DNA of 64,000 bases from Thermohalobaculum sp039030915. Lineage in GTDB: Bacteria > Pseudomonadota > Alphaproteobacteria > Rhodobacterales > Rhodobacteraceae. The notes beneath the pieces were generated by a model, which was not told the DNA's origin, searched no databases, and was given only the letters and a program-made list of their open reading frames with translations. The stretch spans positions 1-64,000 of the forward strand of contig JBCCDG010000001.1 of assembly GCA_039030915.1 (NCBI GenBank), read 5' to 3'. Shown in pieces: positions 1-8,110 of the stretch (position 1 is the stretch's first letter; each line of letters opens with the position of its first letter). Made by a program: the position numbers and the translations under genes.

Positions 1-360
1 CAGCCGGCCGGCAGGGTGCTGCACATGACCGGGCAGGTCGCGTGGGATCGGGACGGCGCCGTGATTGGCAACGGGGATTGCGAGGCGCAGGCGCGGCAGT
101 GCTTCGACAATGTCGAGCAGATCCTGCAGGCCGTCGGCGGCCGGCTCGCAGATATCGTTTCCCTGACGATCTTCTATGTCGACCCCGGCGACATGCCTGC
201 CATCCAGAAGGTGCGCGCCGAGCGGCTCCGGCTGGAGGAGGGCCCGGTCAGCATTCTCATCCAGGCCGCTGGCCTCATAGCCCCCGACCTTCTGGTCGAG
301 GTCATCCCCATTGCGGTCATCCCCGAGGACCGGTTCCACGACCCCCTTTTCGGAGAATGA
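1..360 (+). CDS. RidA family protein (enamine/imine deaminase), 5' end outside window
   Basis: The frame is open from the first base of the window, so the N-terminus is missing; the visible part is about 119 residues. The HMTGQVAWD motif, the VEQIL helix and the VSLTIFYVD and VEVIPIAVI strands are typical of the RidA/YjgF/UK114 fold, a small trimeric protein of about 130 residues. RidA members hydrolyse reactive 2-aminoacrylate-type enamines or imines made by PLP enzymes; whether this paralog keeps that activity cannot be read here, because the usual catalytic arginine position is not clearly conserved. The ATC-hydrolase-family gene follows after 47 bases on the same strand and may be co-transcribed. 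Confidence 0.85.
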   Translation, partial: QPAGRVLHMTGQVAWDRDGAVIGNGDCEAQARQCFDNVEQILQAVGGRLADIVSLTIFYVDPGDMPAIQKVRAERLRLEEGPVSILIQAAGLIAPDLLVEVIPIAVIPEDRFHDPLFGE

Positions 361-407
361 CGTCCCCGCCGCCCCGCATCGTGCATTCCGAACCACAGGA
401 AGACCGC

Positions 408-893
408 ATGACCCCGGCCCCGATCGCTTCACTCCTGTGCGATGCCATCAAGGACCGCGCCCGGATCTACCTCGCCGTCTTTCGCGAGCTGTCCCTGCGC
501 TACGGTGAGGAGGAAGCGATCGGCGTCATGCGCAGTGCCAGTCGAGCGCATGGATGTGAGGTCGGCAGGGCACTTGCGCATCTCGGCCCGGCAGACTTTG
601 CGGGAATGGCCGAGCAATGGGCCCGAGCGCCGGACGGCGGGGCAACGTTCTCTCCCGAAATCCGGGAGCTCGAACGCGGCGGCATCGAAGTGAAGATGAT
701 GACCTGCCCCCTGAAAGACGCCTGGATCGAAGCGGGATGCAGCGGCGCAGAGGTATGTACGTTGCTCTATTGCGCCTCTGCCTTCGATGAAGCTGCATTG
801 GAGGGCGCTGGCTTCGGCTACGACCTCGAACTCTGGTCGCCCGGAAAAGATGGCTGCTGCCGTACCAGGATCTTCGAGAAAGTCGCCGAATAG
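408..893 (+). CDS. L-2-amino-thiazoline-4-carboxylic acid hydrolase family protein
   Basis: A 161-residue protein that I assign to the ATC hydrolase family (PF14196). Seen: an N-terminal helical part, a central MMTCPLKDAW segment, paired cysteines in SGAEVCTLLYC, and a C-terminal CCRTRIF strand; this cysteine-rich pattern is usual for the family. The founding member opens the thiazoline ring in bacterial L-cysteine synthesis from DL-ATC, but most homologs are uncharacterised, so the substrate is unknown. The ATG at 408 is chosen because AGGAAG lies just upstream. The frame is open further upstream, but that part only shadows the RidA gene. RidA enzymes and this family both act on small nitrogen compounds, which makes the pairing plausible but not proven. 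Confidence 0.7.
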   Translation: MTPAPIASLLCDAIKDRARIYLAVFRELSLRYGEEEAIGVMRSASRAHGCEVGRALAHLGPADFAGMAEQWARAPDGGATFSPEIRELERGGIEVKMMTCPLKDAWIEAGCSGAEVCTLLYCASAFDEAALEGAGFGYDLELWSPGKDGCCRTRIFEKVAE

Positions 894-1458
894 GAGGACG
901 TTGGCGTTGGAGCCACGTGCAGCCACGACCCTCCTCCAAGTCGACCGGGTCGAGCGAGACCTAGGCCATCGCGGCAGGAGACCCCAGCGGTTGGCCGAGA
1001 GGAACGTCACAGACATCCTGGCATGGGCGGCAGCGGTGTGGCGCCAAGGAGGCGATCCGTGTCGTGCTGAAAGGTTTGTGTGGCAGGGAGCGCCGCCGAG
1101 CGGCGACGGCAGAGCGACGAGCCTCCGCTGGAGCTGGTCGAAGTAGCCTCTCTAGGCCGGGGAGGACCAGTTCGCACCATCGGGCTCACGAAGCCGCCAG
1201 CCCGGCCGTGAAACTACCGCGCGTGGTGCCGGCGGCGCTGTAACAAGCCGTCCTCCATCGCGCTCTCGAGATCGGCCTATTCAGAGAGCGCCTGAGCGTC
1301 GACCGAGGTGACTCTACTGGTCAGAGCGACCGCGGGCGAGAGAAACGTTGCATCCGGTGCTCAGCAACCGAAAGCCCGGGATCATCAGATCGTCAATCAG
1401 CCGTAGCTGCCGAAACAGCGCAGGCGGAAGGCTGTAGCAAGACCTGTTGGCATGTGGG
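894..1458. other. Non-coding stretch between the ATC-hydrolase gene and tRNA-Ser
   Basis: No frame here has convincing codon use or a recognisable motif, and no clear terminator or promoter was seen. It lies against the 3' end of the minus-strand tRNA-Ser gene, a position where integrated elements often insert, so it could be eroded accessory DNA. No attachment repeat was found by eye. Confidence 0.5.
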
Positions 1459-1548
1459 TGGCGGAGGGAGCGGGATTCGAACCCGCGATAGAGTTGCCCC
1501 TATACACGCTTTCCAGGCGTGCGCCTTCGACCGCTCGGCCACCCCTCC
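1459..1548 (-). tRNA. tRNA-Ser (GGA)
   Basis: Read on the minus strand this folds as a long-variable-arm tRNA. The acceptor strand GGAGGGG (1548-1542) pairs with TCCCTCC, the anticodon loop is CTGGAAA with anticodon GGA, the variable arm is of class II size, and the T-arm contains GGTTCGAATCC. The discriminator base is G, as in serine tRNAs, and CCA is encoded at 1461-1459. The anticodon reads UCC and UCU. Confidence 0.97.
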
Positions 1549-1667
1549 GTCGGCGGGACCACTAGCGAATGGCGCCGGCGCTGACAAGGCGCGGACCGCT
1601 CCGCGAATGGCTTGTCCCTCGGCGCGGACGGGCTTACCCCTCCGCCGAGGGAAAGGAGGGATGCGCC

Positions 1668-1994
1668 ATGTTCAGGATCCTGACCGGCTTCTTCGTGCTG
1701 CTGCTCCTCGCGGCGCTCGTGCGCGACGGCATAGCTTCGCTTGAGGCGGGTGAGTGGGCGCCGGTCGCGCTCGGGCAGTGGTGGGCGGAAATCGACCGCT
1801 CGAGCCTCCTGCTCCTCCAGCCGGCGATCGAGCGACACTATGACCCGGCGCTCTGGCAGGATGTGGTTCAGCCTGTTCTGGAGGCGCCGGCATGGCAGAC
1901 CGCGGCGGTTCCTGCGGTCGTCTTCTGGGTGCTGAGCCTGTTCTTCCGCTCGAAGAAAAAGCGCGCCAGTGTCACCCATCGCGCCAACTTCTAG
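1668..1994 (+). CDS. Small membrane protein of unknown function
   Basis: A 108-residue protein with an N-terminal hydrophobic helix (about residues 3-18, FRILTGFFVLLLLAALV), a polar middle of about 60 residues with several tryptophans, and a second helix near the C-terminus (about 82-96, AAVPAVVFWVLSLFF) followed by a basic RSKKKR tail. This suggests two membrane spans with the middle in the periplasm. The ATG at 1668 follows GAAAGGAGG at good spacing. It lies beside tRNA-Ser and converges on cobT. I do not recognise the family. Confidence 0.7.
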   Translation: MFRILTGFFVLLLLAALVRDGIASLEAGEWAPVALGQWWAEIDRSSLLLLQPAIERHYDPALWQDVVQPVLEAPAWQTAAVPAVVFWVLSLFFRSKKKRASVTHRANF

Positions 1995-2029
1995 CCGCCG
2001 CGCCAACGCGCGGCCCGACCCGATAAGGG

Positions 2030-3919
2030 TCAGGCGGCACGGCGCCCCGAGCGGCGGGCGGCGCGGTCGCGCAGGCGCGGATCGTGCTCGAAGAGCCCGG
2101 CCAGCTGCTCGGTGACGGTGCCGGCCAGCTGCTCCGCATCGGTGATCGTGACGGCGCGGCTGTAATAGCGGGTCACGTCATGGCCGATCCCGATGGCCAC
2201 GAGCTCCACGGCCCTGCGCCGTTCGATCATGGCGATGACGTCGCGAAGATGCCGCTCGAGATAGGTGCTGGGGTTCACGCTCAGCGTGCTGTCGTCCACG
2301 GGCGCGCCATCCGAGATCACCATCAGGATGCGCCGCTGTTCGGGCCGGCCAGTGAGGCGGCGATGCGCCCATTCAAGCGCCTCGCCGTCGATGTTCTCCT
2401 TCAGGAGCCCCTCACGCATCATGAGGCCGAGATTGCGCCGCGCCCGGCGCCAGGGTGCATCGGCGGACTTGTAGATGATATGCCGCAGGTCGTTGAGCCG
2501 GCCCGGTTGCTGCGGGCGGCCCTGGGAGAGCCAGAGTTCCCGGCTCTCACCCCCCTTCCAGGCCCGCGTGGTAAAGCCGAGGATCTCGACCTTGACCGAG
2601 CAGCGTTCGAGCGTGCGCGCGAGAACGTCCGCGGTGATGGCGGCGATGCTGATCGGGCGCCCGCGCATGGAGCCCGAATTGTCGATGAGGAGCGAGACCA
2701 CCGTATCGCGGAACTCTGTATCCTTCTCGACCTTGTAGCTGAGCGGCACCGTCGGCTGGGCGACGACACGGGCGAGCCGGCCCGCATCGAGGATCCCTTC
2801 CTCCCGGTCGAATTCCCAGGAACGGTTCTGCTGGGCCTGCAGGCGGCGCTGAAGCCGGTTGGCGAGCCGGCTGACGGCGCCCTTCAGAGGCTCGAGTTGC
2901 TTGTCGAGATAGCCGCGCAGGCGGTCGAGTTCCGGCGGCTCGGCCAGCTCCTCGGCCGTGACGACCTCGTCGAACTTGGTCGAATAGATACGGTAGAGCG
3001 GATCGGCGTCCGAGGGCGGCTTCGGCGCACGCTCGTCGGGCGGCGGCATGCCGTCCTCCGCCTCCAGCTCGTCATCCTCATCGCTGTCGATGTCGGCGTC
3101 CTCGAGGGAGACGTCGACCTGGCGTTGCTGCTGCTGCTGGCCGTCGCTTTCCTCGTCCTGCTCGTCCGTGTCCTCCTGGCTTTCCTCGCCACCGTCCTCG
3201 CCCTGGTCCTCTTCGGGCTCGTTCTCGGGCGCGTCGTTGTCGGCATCGTCGTTCTCATCGCCGGCATCCGGGTCGTCGCCCAGCTGATCGCCGTAGCCGA
3301 GGTCCTTGATGATGTCCCAGCAGCGGCGGGCATAGGCGGCCTGATCCTCCAGGTCGTCCCCGATGCCGCCGAGATCCTCGTCGCCGAGATGGGTGTCGAA
3401 GAAATCGCGCCAGATGCCGAGGACGTTGTCCGCGCCCTTGGGCGCGGCGCGGCCCGTCAGCGCCTCGCGCATCAGATAGCCTGCGGCCTCCGGCATCGGG
3501 GCCTCGGTGGTGTTGCGCATGGCGCCGTAGCCGCGCTGCTCCGCGATGTGGGCGGTCTTGGCGTCGAGATTGTCGGCCACGCCCTCCATGGCGCGCGCGC
3601 CGATGGCCTCGCAGCGCGCATCCTCGAGCGCATCGAAGATCGCCCGCGCCATCTCGCCCGGTGGGGCATAGCGGGCATGGCATTCGGGGCTGTGGAACCT
3701 TTCGCGGAGCGCCATCGCGTCCGCAGTGCCGCGGGCCAGCATGACTTCCTGCCGCGTCATGCGGCGGGAGATCTGGGGCAGGCGCATACCGCTGTTGGTC
3801 CGCCCCGGTGGATCGGCGGAGTACGTCACCTCGATCTCGCGTTCCGCCGCGAGCGCGCGCGTCGCCTCGGCCAGCGCCTTCTTGAAGGGCTCGGCCGGGT
3901 TGTCGATCTTCTTGCTCAT
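2030..3919 (-). CDS. cobT: Aerobic cobaltochelatase subunit CobT
   Basis: 629 residues. With CobN and CobS it forms the ATP-dependent chelatase that inserts cobalt into hydrogenobyrinic acid a,c-diamide in aerobic cobalamin synthesis. Seen: an N-terminal CobT domain (about 1-205), a very acidic Asp/Glu/Gln-rich linker (about 211-300), and a C-terminal VWA domain with the MIDAS motif DNSGSMRG at about 413-420. Length and order fit the family. The chosen ATG follows the stop of the VOC gene in an ATGA overlap, which points to coupled translation. An upstream in-frame extension of 23 residues only overlaps that gene. cobS lies upstream on the same strand, separated by four small genes. Confidence 0.95.
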   Translation of the reverse strand: MSKKIDNPAEPFKKALAEATRALAAEREIEVTYSADPPGRTNSGMRLPQISRRMTRQEVMLARGTADAMALRERFHSPECHARYAPPGEMARAIFDALEDARCEAIGARAMEGVADNLDAKTAHIAEQRGYGAMRNTTEAPMPEAAGYLMREALTGRAAPKGADNVLGIWRDFFDTHLGDEDLGGIGDDLEDQAAYARRCWDIIKDLGYGDQLGDDPDAGDENDDADNDAPENEPEEDQGEDGGEESQEDTDEQDEESDGQQQQQRQVDVSLEDADIDSDEDDELEAEDGMPPPDERAPKPPSDADPLYRIYSTKFDEVVTAEELAEPPELDRLRGYLDKQLEPLKGAVSRLANRLQRRLQAQQNRSWEFDREEGILDAGRLARVVAQPTVPLSYKVEKDTEFRDTVVSLLIDNSGSMRGRPISIAAITADVLARTLERCSVKVEILGFTTRAWKGGESRELWLSQGRPQQPGRLNDLRHIIYKSADAPWRRARRNLGLMMREGLLKENIDGEALEWAHRRLTGRPEQRRILMVISDGAPVDDSTLSVNPSTYLERHLRDVIAMIERRRAVELVAIGIGHDVTRYYSRAVTITDAEQLAGTVTEQLAGLFEHDPRLRDRAARRSGRRAA

Positions 3920-4335
3920 GCCTTCCGGGCTTTCATCTGCCTCAGCATCTCGTCCTGGGGCACATCCTCTACGTATTGGGCGATCCACCAGGTGTTGCCG
4001 CCCATGTCGCGCACCATTGCCGCCAGATCGCCATGCGGCTGCGGGGCAGGGGGCATCAGCGTCTCGGCACCGGCCTCCACCGCCTTGGCGTGCGCCGCCT
4101 CGGCGTCCTCGACATAGACATGCAGAAACGCCGTCTCCGGCGGCACGCCCTCCGGCGGCTGGGCAATCAACACGACACTGTCGCCGATCGCGATGGCCGC
4201 ATGGACGAGTCGGCCGTCATCCTCCGTCGGCGGATGCACCTCCGTCGCGTCGAACACCGTCTCGGCAAAGGCCTTCACGGCCCGCGCCTCTGCACCGATC
4301 AGATAGGCGCTAACACTCCGGTAGCCCTGGCGCAT
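3916..4335 (-). CDS. VOC (glyoxalase/bleomycin-resistance fold) family protein
   Basis: 139 residues with the repeated beta-alpha-beta-beta-beta pattern of the vicinal oxygen chelate superfamily: an N-terminal SVSAYLIGAEARAVKAFAETVFDATE half and a C-terminal half containing FLHVYVEDAEAAHAKAVEAGAE and GDLAAMVRDMGGNTWWIAQ. It resembles the PhnB/YdcB-like group of single-chain dimeric VOC proteins, most without a known substrate. The stop overlaps the cobT start by four bases (ATGA), so translation is probably coupled, though no role in cobalamin synthesis is known for this family. The longer upstream frame overlaps the next gene and lacks family similarity. Confidence 0.8.
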   Translation of the reverse strand: MRQGYRSVSAYLIGAEARAVKAFAETVFDATEVHPPTEDDGRLVHAAIAIGDSVVLIAQPPEGVPPETAFLHVYVEDAEAAHAKAVEAGAETLMPPAPQPHGDLAAMVRDMGGNTWWIAQYVEDVPQDEMLRQMKARKA

Positions 4336-4343
4336 GGCATGCC

Positions 4344-4685
4344 TCAGATCCGCTCGAGCCTTGCGGGCCCGGTCAGCCGGTAACCCTTCATCCGGAGGAC
4401 ACGCTCCATCACCCGCGCCTCCCGCCGGTCCGATCTCTTGGTAAGGCTGCCGAGCGCCGCTGCCAAGACCAGCAGCGCCACCGCCGTGCCCGTCAGCAGG
4501 TTGGCCGGATTGGTCTCGATGCCCACAGCCCGGTAGCCGAATCGCAGCAGCACGATCAGCACCACCGCCGTCCCGATCAGCCACGGATCGAGCCGCATCC
4601 ACCAGATCCGAACCCGAATGCGCGCCAACGTAAGAGCCGCACGCTTCGCCGCAAACGGGATCCCAGGATTGAGCAGCCATGCCAT
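4344..4685 (-). CDS. Small membrane protein of unknown function
   Basis: 113 residues. Two hydrophobic segments (about residues 35-50, LIGTAVVLIVLLRFG, and 63-79, LLTGTAVALLVLAAALG) suggest two membrane helices. The N-terminus is basic, and the C-terminal 30 residues (KRSDRREARVMERVLRMKGYRL) are positively charged and probably cytoplasmic. The stop is 8 bases before the VOC gene on the same strand, so it sits in the cobS-to-cobT unit. The Shine-Dalgarno sequence is weak, and a second ATG five bases downstream is out of frame. Family not recognised. Confidence 0.6.
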   Translation of the reverse strand: MAWLLNPGIPFAAKRAALTLARIRVRIWWMRLDPWLIGTAVVLIVLLRFGYRAVGIETNPANLLTGTAVALLVLAAALGSLTKRSDRREARVMERVLRMKGYRLTGPARLERI

Positions 4686-4701
4686 GGCTGAGGAGTATGG
4701 C

Positions 4702-4929
4702 TCAGAAGAAGAGCTTCACCACTGCGACAATCGCGAGCGTCGCCGTGCTGGCCACGACGGCGGGGTACCAGCGGCTTTCGGTGTTGAGCTTGCTGTTCTC
4801 CGCGGCGAGCTTCTCAGTCTAGGCATTGAGCTTAGTACTGGTCGCAATGAGTTGAGAGATCGTAGCGCGCACCTGATCAGGCTCCAGCCGATCCATATCC
4901 GCGATACCCGCGCCATCTTCTATGCTCAT
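4702..4929 (-). pseudogene. Small tail-anchored-type membrane protein gene interrupted by an in-frame TAG
   Basis: Read on the minus strand from ATG at 4929, the frame gives MSIEDGAGIADMDRLEPDQV and on to STKLNA. It then meets TAG at 4821-4819 (codon 37) and continues in the same frame with TEKLAAENSKLNTESRWYP and a hydrophobic helix ending KLFF before TGA at 4704. The whole reads as a 75-residue protein with an N-terminal amphipathic LIATSTKLNA-x-TEKLAAENSKLN coiled coil and one C-terminal membrane helix, a layout I recall from small alphaproteobacterial membrane proteins. A single CAG-to-TAG change would explain the break. Sequence error or readthrough cannot be excluded. Confidence 0.6.
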
Positions 4930-5026
4930 GATTATCAATATTGTGAGTTAATGCAGCGTTTACAACATCCAGTCGAAGCGCCCTTGAGAGCAAACCATAC
5001 TACGCGACGTCGCATCATTACCCCTT

Positions 5027-5467
5027 TCAGACCACCCAGCCAAAGTGCGCCTCCCTTCGATCAAGTACTAGGAGCGCGGCCGAAACCTCTTTTGCTGCTG
5101 GACAGAGTAACGGACCAAAATTCGCCTCAAACGATTGCTGCACGGTGTCGCGAAACTGCTCGATTGAGCCAATAGCCCCTCTGCTTTCGCTTGCTAAGAT
5201 GGCTTGAGCGAATGCTTCGCTGCGCAGTGGGATGTGCTCCAACATCCAACGAGGCGTGACGCGCAGGCTTACGACCAGCTCGGCCACCTTGCCATGCAAC
5301 GCCAGGCGTTGCGAAAGAATGGACTGCGCCTCGTCGCGCGGCAGACGGGCTTGGCTGCCGCAGAAACCGTTTTCAACGCAGAGATCCCATAGCAGAATCT
5401 CTATGCTGCGTAGGAGCGCGGTAGCGGCAAGATCGCCCTCGTATTTTGGAGGGCCTTGTCGGCTCAC
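5027..5467 (-). CDS. Protein of unknown function, coupled to cobS
   Basis: 146 residues from a GTG at 5467 that overlaps the cobS stop (GTGA); the frame is also open further upstream, but only inside cobS. The protein is soluble and mostly helical by composition, with no membrane segment. It has three or four cysteines and a segment RVTPRWMLEHIPLRSEAFAQ that I do not recognise. Its coding GC is visibly lower than that of cobS and cobT (roughly the mid-50s percent by eye), which suggests recent acquisition. No good Shine-Dalgarno is present, so expression would depend on translation of cobS. A decayed gene is possible. Confidence 0.5.
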   Translation of the reverse strand: MSRQGPPKYEGDLAATALLRSIEILLWDLCVENGFCGSQARLPRDEAQSILSQRLALHGKVAELVVSLRVTPRWMLEHIPLRSEAFAQAILASESRGAIGSIEQFRDTVQQSFEANFGPLLCPAAKEVSAALLVLDRREAHFGWVV

Positions 5468-6450
5468 CCCAAGGAGACCGAAGCTGCACTCTCCGGCAGC
5501 TCCTCGCCGAAGCATTTCTGGTAGATCTCGGCCACAAGCTGGCGCTCGAGCTCGTCGCATTTGTTGAGGAAGGTCACGCGGAAGGCAAAGCCGAGGTCGC
5601 CGCCGAAGATCTCGGCGTTCTGGGCCCAGGCGATCACGGTGCGCGGGCTCATCACGGTCGAGAGGTCACCGTTCATGAAGGCCTGGCGCGTCAGATCGGC
5701 CACGGTGACCATGCGGCCCACCGTCTTCTCCTGATCCGCATAAGCCGGGCACTTGGCCAGCACGATCTGAACCTCGTCGTCATGCGGCAGGTAGTTGAGC
5801 GTCGACACGATCGACCAGCGGTCCATCTGGCCCTGATTGATCTGCTGCGTGCCGTGATAGAGGCCCGTCGTGTCCCCGAGACCCACTGTGTTGGCCGTGG
5901 CGAAGAGGCGAAAGGACGGGTGCGGGTGGATCACCTCGTTCTGGTCGAGCAGCGTCAGCTTGCCGTCCACCTCAAGCACCCGCTGGATCACGAACATCAC
6001 GTCCGGCCGGCCGGCATCGTACGCGTCGAAGACGATGGCCGTGGGGCTGCGCAGCGCCCAGGGCAGGATACCTTCCTGGAACTCGGTCACCTGCACGCCC
6101 TCGCGCAGCTTGATCGCGTCCTTGCCGATCAGGTCGATACGGGAGATGTGGCTGTCGAGGTTCACGCGCACGCACTGCCAATTGAGGCGCGCCGCGACCT
6201 GCTCGATATGCGTCGACTTTCCGGTCCCGTGATAGCCTTGGATCATCACGCGGCGGTTGTGTGCGAAACCGGCAAGGATGGCGAGGGTTGTGTCGCGGTC
6301 GAAACGGTAGGTGGGATCGATCGCGGGCACGCGCTCGGCGGCCTCGGCAAAACCCTTCACTTTCATGTCCGTGTCGATGCCGAAGGCGTCGCGCACCGAG
6401 ACGTCCACGCTCGGGATATCCGCCGCCGTCATTTTCCCGCCATCTGCCAT
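5464..6450 (-). CDS. cobS: Aerobic cobaltochelatase subunit CobS
   Basis: 328 residues, the AAA+ ATPase of the CobNST cobalt chelatase; it forms a ring that works with the VWA protein CobT. Seen: an N-terminal segment (about 12-40) usual for CobS, Walker A GYHGTGKST at about 72-80, a Walker-B region AIVFDAYDAGRPD at about 138-150, and sensor region FRLFATANTVG. Length matches the family. The ATG at 6450 is chosen because CAGGAG lies 8 bases upstream; the longer frame beyond it is not conserved-looking. Upstream lies a 274-base divergent region with repeated TGCAC boxes, shared with the SDR gene. Confidence 0.95.
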   Translation of the reverse strand: MADGGKMTAADIPSVDVSVRDAFGIDTDMKVKGFAEAAERVPAIDPTYRFDRDTTLAILAGFAHNRRVMIQGYHGTGKSTHIEQVAARLNWQCVRVNLDSHISRIDLIGKDAIKLREGVQVTEFQEGILPWALRSPTAIVFDAYDAGRPDVMFVIQRVLEVDGKLTLLDQNEVIHPHPSFRLFATANTVGLGDTTGLYHGTQQINQGQMDRWSIVSTLNYLPHDDEVQIVLAKCPAYADQEKTVGRMVTVADLTRQAFMNGDLSTVMSPRTVIAWAQNAEIFGGDLGFAFRVTFLNKCDELERQLVAEIYQKCFGEELPESAASVSLG

Positions 6451-6540
6451 GCCGTCCACTCCTGATCGCTCGGCAACCCTGTGGAGCATAGGCGCCGGCC
6501 ATGCAAGGGCAAGAAGGGCGCGCGCGGGTCGCAGGCGCGA

Positions 6541-6584
6541 GCCTGCACTGGGCCTGCACATAAGCTGCACATTGCCCGTGCAGC
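6541..6584. promoter_or_regulatory. Repeated TGCAC boxes between cobS and the SDR gene
   Basis: GCCTGCAC occurs at 6541-6548 and 6552-6559. GCTGCAC at 6564-6570 faces GTGCAGC at 6578-6584 as a perfect 7-base inverted repeat with a 7-base spacer. The first two copies are 11 bases apart, about one helical turn, which suits a protein-binding array rather than an RNA structure. The site lies between two divergent starts (6450 and 6725), so either gene could be its target. Confidence 0.45.
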
Positions 6585-6724
6585 GGCGGTTGGCCGAGGC
6601 CTTTTTCCGTTGGCAGGACACCGCCGGATGGTGGCAAATCGCGTCTCGAAGAGCCTCCGCCCAGCGCCTAGCTCGTCTTCCGAGATTGCGCCGCAGGCGA
6701 ACCTGCCGCCGGCAAAGGAGAAGG

Positions 6725-7489
6725 ATGGCCATGCGCTTCGAGAACAAGACCGTGATCGTGACCGGCGCGGGCTCGGGCATCGGTGCGGCAACCGCGCGCC
6801 GCTTCTCGCGCGAGGGTGCGAAGGTGGTGCTGAACGGACGCGGGCGGGAGAAGCTCGAGGCTGTCGCGGCGGAGCTGCCGGCTGCGCGGACGATGATCGC
6901 CACCGGAGACGTCTCGATCCGTGGCGATGTGGAGCGGATGATGGCCGATGCGCTCGCCCGTTTCGAGACCATCGACATCCTGGTGAACAATGCGGGCGTC
7001 GCACGGCCCGGACGGCTAGACGATTATGCCGTCGAGGACTGGGACAGCACGATGGCCATCGACGTCACGGCGCTCTTCCATACCTGCCAGGCGGCGCTGC
7101 CGTCGCTCCGGGCCGTTGGCGGCTCGATCGTGAATGTGAGCTCCGTCTCGGGCATCGGCGGAGATTGGGGCATGTTCGCCTACAACGCCGCGAAGGGGGC
7201 TGTCAGCAACATGACGCGCAGCCTCGCGCTGGAGCTGGCGCCCGAGATCCGCGTCAACGCGGTGGCACCGAGCCTGACGATGACGGAGATGACGTCGGGC
7301 ATGAAGGATAACGACGCGCTGCTCGCGAAGTTCTACGAGCGCATTTCGATGGGCCGCGGCGCGAAGCCTGAAGAAGTAGGCGACGTCATCGCCTTCCTGG
7401 CGAGCGCGGATGCCCGCTTCGTGACCGGTGTCGTGCTGCCCGTCGATGGCGGGTTGAGTGCATCGAACGGCCAGCCACCTCTCAACTGA
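6725..7489 (+). CDS. SDR family NAD(P)-dependent oxidoreductase
   Basis: 254 residues, a classical short-chain dehydrogenase/reductase. Seen: the cofactor motif TGAGSGIG (residues 13-20), NNAG (88-91), catalytic Ser140 in NVSSVSG, and YNAAK with Tyr153 and Lys157. The NGRGREK segment after beta-2 carries arginines, which hints at NADPH but is not decisive. The C-terminal GVVLPVDGGLSAS is usual. The ATG at 6725 follows AAAGGAG. The substrate is unknown. It lies in an accessory stretch between cobS and the J-domain gene, next to a transposase remnant, and so may have been acquired. Confidence 0.9.
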   Translation: MAMRFENKTVIVTGAGSGIGAATARRFSREGAKVVLNGRGREKLEAVAAELPAARTMIATGDVSIRGDVERMMADALARFETIDILVNNAGVARPGRLDDYAVEDWDSTMAIDVTALFHTCQAALPSLRAVGGSIVNVSSVSGIGGDWGMFAYNAAKGAVSNMTRSLALELAPEIRVNAVAPSLTMTEMTSGMKDNDALLAKFYERISMGRGAKPEEVGDVIAFLASADARFVTGVVLPVDGGLSASNGQPPLN

Positions 7490-7659
7490 ATTCTGCCCCC
7501 GGAAATGCGCTGGCGCTGCAAAGCGACGGCGTGGCGCCGCGTGGACCAGGGTTGCGGGACACGCGCCGCCCAGGTGCGCTTGGGCTGAGAGGCGTGAACA
7601 TCGTCATGCTCTGACCCCTGCGGTTTTCTTCAACTGGTGCCAGGGTCCGGCCGCGTGAG

Positions 7660-8110
7660 AGGGCCGAACGATGAAACGACCGACGACGTGACCAAGGCGT
7701 GCCTCGCGGCCGTCGTCGCCCCCCCGATCTCTGGTCGGCGCGTCGTATGGGAGCTCGAAGTGATCGTTGCCAGGCGCGGCAAACCCTCGCCGGTCGTACC
7801 GGATCACGGAACGGAATTCACGTGGAACGCCATTCTCGCCTCAACGCAATCCGCCGGGATCGCATGGCGTCCGCTCTCGGCTTCGGACCGTTGTCGGAGG
7901 GGCGGCCCGCCATTGCTCCAGACAAGCCTCCGCAGAACGGAGTCTGCTAGGCGTTCGCTGCCCGGATGCGCGATGAGCTTGTCAACGTGACGCTCCTTCA
8001 GCCGCCGTCCCGCAAACCTCGCTCGCCACAAAAGCACGCGAGCGAAGCGCCGGCTCCAGTTCAACTCGATGACCGTCGGGGCTGGGCGCCGTCACATCAC
8101 ACTGCTTCGC
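7660..8110 (+). pseudogene. Decayed IS3-family transposase (OrfB) fragment
   Basis: Three successive frames give pieces of the integrase-core half of an IS3-type OrfB. From about 7670 the frame reads TKACLAAVVAPPISGRRVV, then RGKPSPVVPDHGTEFTWNAI, matching the usual TRECLALVV and RGKPxxxVSDNGTE(F/L)TSNAI region. A second frame to 7950 gives PDKPPQNG, and a third from 7966 gives MRDELVNVTL, matching the usual PGKPMQNGFVESFNGRLRDE and NETLF. The second catalytic Asp is kept as D in PDHGTE, but the catalytic Glu region is broken by frameshift and stop. The N-terminal half and both terminal inverted repeats are absent. Limits are approximate. Confidence 0.75.

Noticed and set aside
2084..4117. 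A 677-codon open frame opposite cobT
   Set aside because: It is the antisense shadow of a complete CobT with catalytic-type motifs; the shadow protein is repetitive (Ala, Leu, Arg, Val) and has no domain.
6451..6724. Cobalamin riboswitch upstream of cobS
   Set aside because: The region has TGCAC repeats, but no B12-box consensus or the conserved core helices could be found on either strand.
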